Shown here in pieces: positions 56,160-64,000 of a stretch of DNA of 64,000 bases. The translations under genes were made by a program, and so were the position numbers. Numbering within the stretch: position 1 is the stretch's first letter; each line of letters opens with the position of its first letter. The stretch covers positions 38,825,014-38,889,013 of the forward strand of contig CM055102.1 of the NCBI GenBank assembly GCA_029204225.1, written 5' to 3'. Below the pieces are notes generated by a model that saw only the letters and a list, made by a program, of their open reading frames with translations, did no database searches and had not been told where the DNA came from. The stretch comes from Diphasiastrum complanatum. Its lineage: Eukaryota > Streptophyta > Lycopodiopsida > Lycopodiales > Lycopodiaceae.

Positions 56160-57474
56160 GTGGATCTGAAACCTCTGTTCGAAGTTCGGCCCAAAAAAGG
56201 GCTTCAGGGGAAATTTGCCCATCGGGTGCCTGAACTAGTCAAAATTGGCCAGATTTCCAGACCGGGGCCCTAGGTTCGTGTACCCGATATGGACCTCATG
56301 GATCCATTCATGCACAAGGGCAATAGAAATGACCTAGTTTGGCAAATTTTTGACAAACGGTCCATGCTCTCCAAATGGCATCGATTTCTCATACTATTTG
56401 TTTCGGCCAGTGGGTGACATCGAGGGAAACTTGTGGGAATAGACAAGACATCGAACGAGCATACAGGTAGCCCGAAACCTCCGTTCAAAGTACAACCCGG
56501 AAAAGGGTTTTGGGGACAATTGGTGTCTGGTCTGAAACTATTTGAAATCTCCCAAATTTTCAAACGGGGAGTGGCCCTAGGTTTGTGCACCCAATGCAGA
56601 CTTGACAAATCCATTCGTGACTAGTTCCATCATTTGGTCAGTATGGCTTTTCGTCCCAAGGAGAACGCTTTTAGGGCAATGGAAATGACCTAGTTTGGCA
56701 ATTTTCTGTCAAATGATCCATTTTCTCCCAACGGCGTCAATTTCTTGTGTTTTCTATTCTGGCCAGTCGGCAACATTGAGGGGAACTTGTGGTAATAGAG
56801 ATGACATCGAACGAGCATACTGGTAGTCTGCAACCTCTGTTTAAAGTTCGGCCCATGAAAGGGCTTCGGGGACAATTGGCCCATCAAGGGTGAACCCAAT
56901 ACAGACTTGATGAATCCATTCATGTCCAATTCTGACATTGTTTGGTCAGTATGGCCTTTCGTCCCGGAGAGTACGCTTTAAGGGCAATGCAAATGACCTA
57001 TTTTGACAATTTTTCATCAAACGATCCATTTTTTGTTCCAGCCAGTGGCGACGTCAAGGGGAACCTATGAAAACAGACAGAATTTGAGTGGGCCTACACA
57101 TAGCCTGAAACCTCCATTCAGAGTTTGACTCAAAAAAAGGCTTCGGGGACAATTGGTGTCTGGTCCCGGAATTGGTCAAAATCATCCAGATTTACAGATG
57201 GAGAGCGGCCCCAGGTTTTTCAAACCAATACAGACCTAATAGATGCATTCATGCCCAATTCCGATATCGTTTGATCAATTTGGACCTTTGTCCTGTGCGG
57301 ATAATGCTTTTAGGACAATGGAAATGACCTGGTTTGGCAATTTATCGTCAAATAGTCCATTTTCTCTGAACGACATCGGTTTCTAGTGTTGTCTATTCCG
57401 ACAAGTGGGTGACTTCAATGGGAACCTGTGGGAATAGACAGGACACCGAACGGGCATACTGGTAGTTTGAAACT
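56160..57474 (+). repeat. Satellite-like tandem array, units about 310-355 bp
   Basis: The marker AGGGCAATGGAAATGACCTA recurs at 56317, 56673, 56981 and 57312 (spacings 356, 308, 331). Other shared unit landmarks are AAAGTTCGGCCCA, GGGCTTCGGGGACAATTGG, TTTGGTCAGTATGGCCTTTC and CGAACGAGCATAC. About four units with substantial divergence and indels. No coding potential. The array is cut at its right end by the LTR at 57475. Confidence 0.85.
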
Positions 57475-58175
57475 TGTGAAGAATTGCCAAAAATTGGCAA
57501 ATCTAGCTTGATAAAAACCATGTAGTATAATGTAAATTTTGTACATAAGTGAATTCCACACATGTGAGACCAAGATGCCATGTGGCTCCACTTCTAATTT
57601 AGATTAGGTCAAGTCCATAGGGTTGGTCATGTCATTTTGGTAGTGATTCCTAGTTTATAGGACCTAAATCCTAGATTTAAGGTGAAAAATTGACCAACTA
57701 GCTATCTACCAAAAGCATGACTCTAGGAAATAGATAGGGTTTCACTTTAGGGAAAAAAAGGCTAAGTTAACTTCCTTATTACATGCTGGAAATCTACCTA
57801 ACTTTACAAAGGAATTTGAATATGCTATGTATTCCAAGTTCTCATAGTGAGAAGATAGAATATTTTTGAAGCTCATTGGCAATCTCAAGCTAGTTCACTA
57901 TGTACATTGAGTTTTTGTGATCCAAATGAAACCAAATCAATTTTACTCGTTTCTCAGTTTGAAGTCCGTACTACAGCCTGTAGTACACATGTGTGGGGTC
58001 GGATTTCAATGTTAATCAATGCTTTTGATTGTTAATGCTTGTTGTTTGTCAATTTGCCAATCTAGATCAACTTTTTGATGACGGGTTTTTTTTATAGATT
58101 GTTAAGCAAGCATCCAATCACTCTTGTGGATCTTTTGTAGATCCATTTAAGGTCCTAAAGTGTAGTACTTTCACA
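57475..58175 (+). mobile_element. 5' LTR of a Ty1/copia element (TGTGAAAA family), 701 bp
   Basis: It starts TGTGAAGAATTGCC and ends GTACTTTCACA, directly followed by the iMet primer site. It shares blocks with 16520-17119 (minus) and general structure with 26407-27142 and 47120-47774. It contains CACATGTG words. Confidence 0.8.
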
Positions 58176-58188
58176 TGGTATCAGAGCC
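58176..58188 (+). promoter_or_regulatory. Primer-binding site, initiator-Met tRNA
   Basis: TGGTATCAGAGCC directly follows the LTR. Confidence 0.93.
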
Positions 58189-59296
58189 AAGTACAAGAGC
58201 ATAAGCCATTGATCTAATGCAAATCCATTTTTAGCAAGTTTTGGTGCTAAAAACTAGTATTGAGAGGGCAAGCTAGAATCTTGATTTTGGTAAGGAGATT
58301 TGATCCCAAATTTGGTAGGGGTCCAAATCCGTACTGTCCACAAGTGTGGTCACCTCTGAACCTGCATTTAATGCATGGTATTAATTGGATCCAAAGAAAT
58401 TCAATTTGTGTCCTTTTCATGTAATTTTTGGTGGAAATCTTAGGATAAGCTGAGTGCCATTGATTAGATTTGACTTAGGGTCATGAGATCTAATTAATCT
58501 AGGCTGAAATCAGGTCCTCTAAACTTGTTTTACAAGTCTTGAAAGTACATCAAAAAGTATGAGGGAGATTTAGTCATGTTATTGTCAAAAAATAGTCAAA
58601 ATTGGCAAGATTTGATTGTAAGTAGATTTCACATCATCTTATCTTCATTCCAACTATGTGAGGGAGTGCTAGAACTAAGATTATAAGTCCATTTTTTGGA
58701 TTAAAAATCTAATTTGAGTGAAACACTACAAGAGAGAAAGACCTTAGTGAGTTTCTAGAGACAATCGAATCCATTTCTTGGCAACATTTTTTTGAAAGTA
58801 GTGAGTTACTTCATCTTATCTTCATTCCAGCTTTGTGAGGGAGTAATAGAACTGTGATTATAAGTCCATTTGTTGGATTAGAAATCAAATTTGAGCGAAA
58901 CACTACAAGTGTGAGACCTTTGTGCATTTCAAGTCAATCAAATCTATTTCTTATGTATAGAATTCACTGGTAAGATGGGATCTATTGGAGCATACAGTTA
59001 CATTTTCGATGATCATGAGAATTGATATCTTGTACTTTTATTTCTGAATGCATATATACATGTTGTACTAAAATTTCTGATATCGAGTGACCTCATGGAG
59101 TAGTCTTAAACTCCAAAATTTTTGCTTTCCAATAAGATTTGTATGTCATTTTTGCCCTTTTCTTCTATCGAAAATTGCCTTTTGATGATGGATGCAACAA
59201 CACCCATGAATTCTTTGTATATTTTGTTGGCTTCCAGTTATCAGTGTCATCTTTCTCATTGTAAATAATCACAGAATCAACTAATAATCTTGGTCT
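58189..59296 (+). mobile_element. Copia leader with a 178-bp tandem duplication, truncated
   Basis: Non-coding leader. CATCTTATCTTCATTCCA occurs at 58634 and 58812, and about 110 bp around each matches (CACTACAAG, GTGAGGGAGT). The element's gag never begins: at 59297 the dirigent inverted-repeat arm starts. Confidence 0.6.
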
Positions 59297-59942
59297 GGGG
59301 GTTAAATAAATGAGGGGAACATGTGACTCTCAAGCCTTACTATTGTGTGACGCTCATAGTCACTATTGCGCCCCCTTGTGTGTGAAACTAGCATTACTAT
59401 TGTGTGACTCTCATAGTCACCATTGATCCCCTTGTGTGTGAAAAGAGCCTTATATGCATCACTCTTGAATAGAAATTGCATGTTCAAGTGAGAACATATA
59501 ATCTTGTTATGAAAAATCATATTTTCATTCTTTGGCAAGAAAACAGTGAATGATTGCAGAGAGGAATGATTGTAGTAGGGAATCTCTCTCAAAGACGGAG
59601 ATTTTGTTTTACACACATCCTTGGAAGGCTGAGACCAAAAAGATGCATATTCCTCTCAAGTCACTAACAATTACAAGTGCGATAAGCGAGCGGTTAGGAC
59701 TTACCTGCTTCAGTCACTCAAGTCAGTGGGCAGCAATAAGGATATAAATACAAAAGAAAAAACCAGAAGGCAAGTCAATATGTCTATTATTGCTTTGTCA
59801 TAGTCATCGGATTCTGTGGCTCCCTGTATCCTTTATAGTGAGCGTAGAATCTAAGATCAGCTGGCCTTTTATCCTTTACTTTTTCCTGCGCACACCTGTA
59901 AATACATTTTTTTAACGTTAGAATCAACAACCGAAATTCGAA

Positions 59943-59948
59943 TATAAA
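59943..59948 (+). promoter_or_regulatory. TATA-like box before the right dirigent gene
   Basis: TATAAA lies 8 bases before the first ATG (59956) and 65 before Met20 (60013). Confidence 0.5.
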
Positions 59949-59955
59949 GCACGCA

Positions 59956-60549
59956 ATGGAGCGATCTGATCACTACAATTTGTTGCATAGTTGCTCCAAT
60001 ACACATTTCAGAATGCAGCTCCTTACAGCCATTTTGATGGTGTGCTTCGTTATTAGCTGTAGCTGTGTGCAGGGTGAGGTGGAATCAACTAAGAAGGTAG
60101 TGCGGCTCCAATGGTATATACACGACACACCTTTTAGTGGGCCGAATTCATCTGCCGTATCCGTTATAGGTTACAATGCTAGCGATATTCAGAATGAATT
60201 AGCTCACTACTTATTTGGACAGATCTTCGTGTTCGACGATCCGCTAACCCAGGGACCTTCTCTATCATCTCCAAGCTTGGGAAGAGGTCGAGGCACTTAC
60301 ACTTTTATCTCCAAAGAAGAATTTCTTATATACATGAGCTTCACTATTAGTTTCCAAACTGGAGAGTACAACGGCAGCAGTCTCAACATAGTTGGAGGTG
60401 ATCCGAAGCAAAGAGTATTTTCTATCGTGGGAGGAACAGGAAAGTTCATCCTTGCAAGGGGAATCCTCGAGCAAGTGCTTGTCAAACCTTTTGGACCATT
60501 TCATGCATCATCCATCTTATCACACAATGCCACTATCCACTTAAATTAA
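59956..60549 (+). CDS. Dirigent protein, right copy
   Basis: The protein is identical over 197 residues to the copy at 28259-28852, with the signal segment at 20-37 and the dirigent domain at about 48-195 including FDDPLTQGP and VGGTGKFILARG. It presumably acts in the cell wall to direct phenoxy-radical coupling with an oxidase partner such as laccase (family knowledge). The preferred start is Met20 (60013), giving 178 residues. About 650 bp upstream is identical to the other copy, so both should be regulated alike unless chromatin from the adjacent retroelements differs. Intact, with no sign of decay. Confidence 0.93.
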   Translation: MERSDHYNLLHSCSNTHFRMQLLTAILMVCFVISCSCVQGEVESTKKVVRLQWYIHDTPFSGPNSSAVSVIGYNASDIQNELAHYLFGQIFVFDDPLTQGPSLSSPSLGRGRGTYTFISKEEFLIYMSFTISFQTGEYNGSSLNIVGGDPKQRVFSIVGGTGKFILARGILEQVLVKPFGPFHASSILSHNATIHLN

Positions 60550-61036
60550 GTTAGACACTGCATCTTTCAAGAAAGCTGACTCTTCTTTGGTTGAATCCAT
60601 GTGGTAGCCACATGTTTGATTAAGTTGACAGCCCTGTAATCTTGAAGAAAATTGCCTTAATAGATTGGTGTATATGCATTTTTTTGACTCATTATAGCTC
60701 ATACATATTCAATTATCCAGTTGGTACCGTTTTGTGATATGCTTAAAAGTGTCACTTTTGATGAATCCTTACCATAAAGTATTGAAGTCTCGATGCTAAT
60801 TGATAACATAACATTTTATGTTGATTACTAGATATCTCATTCAATCATGGTACAAATGAGCAACATCGCATTATTATTACAAATACCATAATAAATATTT
60901 AGTTACAAATATCAAATCATAAAGAAAATAATTACTTGTTTCAAAGCATAATGATAATCTAAATAATATCAATTTTAAATTATGACTTCATAACATTGGG
61001 TCCGATCAACTATAGAATCAAGTAATGCTTAGCAAT

Positions 61037-61723
<687 letters not shown>

Positions 61724-61983
61724 TCTTGCAATTCATCTCCTCTGAAATGATTTATATTGTCACTCTCACTTTTAAAGCTTATTCTATCACGGATGATCCA
61801 CACGCGGATAATTTTGGCTAGATTATTGTTTGCATATAACTCATATATATTCACTAGTCTAACAAATAGAGGCTCATAAATATTCACTAGTCTAGCAAAT
61901 AGAAATATTTTCGTTTCTCTTAAAAAAAAAAAGTGGTGCTATTCTTGTTGATTTGCCTTTCTCAATTATTGAACCCCCTCTAG
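61724..61983. repeat. Outer inverted-repeat segment, right arm
   Basis: Reverse complement of 27351-27610, about 92% identical by eye and of equal length. Confidence 0.85.
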
Positions 61984-62597
<614 letters not shown>

Positions 62598-62759
62598 GTA
62601 GGTTGAAAATAATACACAAATGTCTGAAAATATTCTATACTAATAAATGACCCTGGAATTGAAACTTGTTTTAGGAAAAATGTCATGCTAATGAATATCA
62701 TCATGAGAGAAATAGCTTAAAATTTTTCAAATAAACACCAACATGCAATTTAAACACCT

Positions 62760-62760
<1 letters not shown>

Positions 62761-62810
<50 letters not shown>
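62761..62810 (+). repeat. (CA)n microsatellite, about 50 bp
   Basis: An uninterrupted CA run of 25 units. Confidence 0.97.
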
Positions 62811-62811
<1 letters not shown>

Positions 62812-62984
62812 CACTTGCCATGTAGTTTGCATCATAATGAAACGATATGATGGTAATCATCCACGACCATTGGAAATAGCTATATTGTTAACAACTCATG
62901 AAATGCATACTCTATAAATAACTCACTCCCTTGTTCTATGTCCTTGGTGGCAATCGTTGCTATAAACCCATAGTCACGTGGATT

Positions 62985-63785
62985 TGTACTATTTTGAGAT
63001 CTCCAAGGTTTGAGAAATGGAACATGTTCTCTCTTCCATATCTCCCATGATTATTCGAATCTCACTTTCAAGAACACCTCGCACATCATTTTCAACTAGG
63101 GCATAGGTTTCCATTCTCGGATAAACGGCACATAATTGTTTCCAATGTCGAAGTTTATATTGAGGTCCACCATAAGGAGACAATATATCATCTTTATGTA
63201 GACATCCTAACACAAACAAGCCCTCGCCAACAATGTCATTTATTCCAAATTTTTTTACTATATATGTTTTTTTCATAGTATTACATCCATGGGAATTGGC
63301 AATTCGTTATTCCAAAGTCCATTGGTTATTCCAAAGTCCATTGGAACTAGGATCAAAATCAATAATTCCAAAGAAGGAGAAATATTTGGATGCACATATT
63401 GATCTGACAATTCCTTTACATTGCCTTTTATATTTTGAAGATAAGCTGATAACATTTCATCAAAAATCTCCCATGTTATCTGAAAGGTGTTATGAATAAA
63501 GCTTAGGCAAATTAATAATAAAATATTATTCATAATTTGTAAACTAGAAAGTGTTTAAAAGCACATCAAATATTTCTTTTTGTGAAACATTTTATATATA
63601 TTTTCTATGAGTTTTACCTTTTTTCCTTCTCCATTCGTGGATCAAGAAAGGGCTCTGGTCCATTTAAGATCAAGTGTCGCTCAACCTCGTCTAAACTCTT
63701 CATATGACATCCCAGACAATCACGATAAGGACACATGTTGTAGCTTCCTGCTTGGATTGGTTCAAAAGTTCCTGAACCCTATCTG
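62985..63785 (-). pseudogene. Gene-like minus-strand sequence, possibly transposase-associated
   Basis: Reading from about 63783 on the minus strand: GSGTFEPIQAGSYNMCPYRD then CLGCHMKSLDEVERHLILNG and PEPFLDPRMEKEKR. C-x4-C-x2-C-H followed by EVERHL-x3-G resembles the transposase-associated N-terminal domain of CACTA/En-Spm proteins (CPC..C...EVE.HL...G). A donor-like site follows at about 63617. After an acceptor-like TTTCAG near 63480 a new frame gives ITWEIFDEMLSAYLQNIKGN (within 63533-63273), then a frame change to 63276-62989 (FGINDIVGEGLFVLGCLHKD...MEERTCSIS). A degraded multi-exon gene is the best reading; the identity is tentative and the rest of the gene, if any, lies beyond the window. 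Confidence 0.35.
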
Positions 63786-64000
63786 ATTTTGTCAATATAT
63801 CAGACATGTCATCAGGTACTACATGCAGTTGAATACAATCATTAGTTTGTTAGTGCACAAAAATCAATTTTGAATTGATAAAATAAGTAATGAATATGTT
63901 AGTATTACTCCAAGCAATATATCAAAATACACTAGCAAGTTATTTTCAAAATTTGGAGCATAGACTTTGTCAAATCCATCTATCTAGCAACTAGATATGA
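63786..64000. other. Window end, nothing recognised
   Basis: AT-rich sequence. If the minus-strand gene-like sequence is real, its upstream exons would be here or beyond. Confidence 0.3.

Larger units (their letters stand above)
59297..61036. repeat. Inner inverted repeat, right arm (1,740 bp)
   Basis: Reverse complement of 27772-29511. Boundaries are sharp: 59296 lies in copia-leader-like DNA, and after 61036 the sequence is unrelated to the other side for 687 bp. Confidence 0.95.

Overview
The window looks like a repeat-dominated stretch of a seed-plant nuclear genome. Three things point there: dirigent-family genes (a land-plant family), Ty1/copia and Ty3/gypsy LTR retrotransposons primed by initiator-Met tRNA and apparently Asp tRNA, and long CT/GA/CA microsatellites in AT-rich DNA. 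No rRNA, tRNA or CRISPR array was seen. I cannot name the species. Coding capacity is almost all retrotransposon debris; the only intact host genes I can defend are two identical dirigent genes.

Layout. 1-6.9 kb: part of an Athila/Tat-like gypsy element (Asp-tRNA-type primer site at 441) with a T-rich degenerate repeat and two small tandem duplications. 6.9-8.2 kb: gene-like minus-strand fragments I do not recognise. 9.88-15.13 kb: a complete, young, non-autonomous gypsy element with 920-bp LTRs, an ACATC target duplication, and gag plus protease but no reverse transcriptase; its leader carries five reiterated stem-loops. 15.8-25.0 kb: a chromodomain scrap, copia LTRs, and a permuted copia element (RT-RNase H, then LTR, then primer site and gag). 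26.4-27.1 kb: a probable solo LTR.

27.35-29.5 kb and 59.3-62.0 kb form a large inverted repeat. Each inner arm is 1,740 bp, differs at only two adjacent bases, and contains one complete dirigent gene. The inner ends are 29.8 kb apart. Between the arms lie a dirigent 5' half (31.6-31.9 kb), two tandemly joined gypsy elements on the minus strand (35.5-45.1 kb), a dirigent-promoter fragment (46.4-47.0 kb), a copia-type LTR (47.1-47.8 kb), the matching dirigent 3' half (48.4-49.0 kb), a minus-strand copia element (49.1-53.1 kb), a plus-strand copia RT fragment (53.3-53.9 kb), a further LTR with a long CT tract (ending 55.37 kb), a satellite-like array of units of about 310-355 bp (56.2-57.5 kb) and another copia LTR (57.5-58.2 kb). 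The right end (62.4-64 kb) has GA and CA microsatellites and a gene-like minus-strand sequence.

The host story is a small dirigent cluster: two intact copies in inverted orientation and a third copy in pieces among retrotransposons. Most boundaries below were placed by eye from sequence matches, TG...CA ends and primer sites; no alignment or database search was run.
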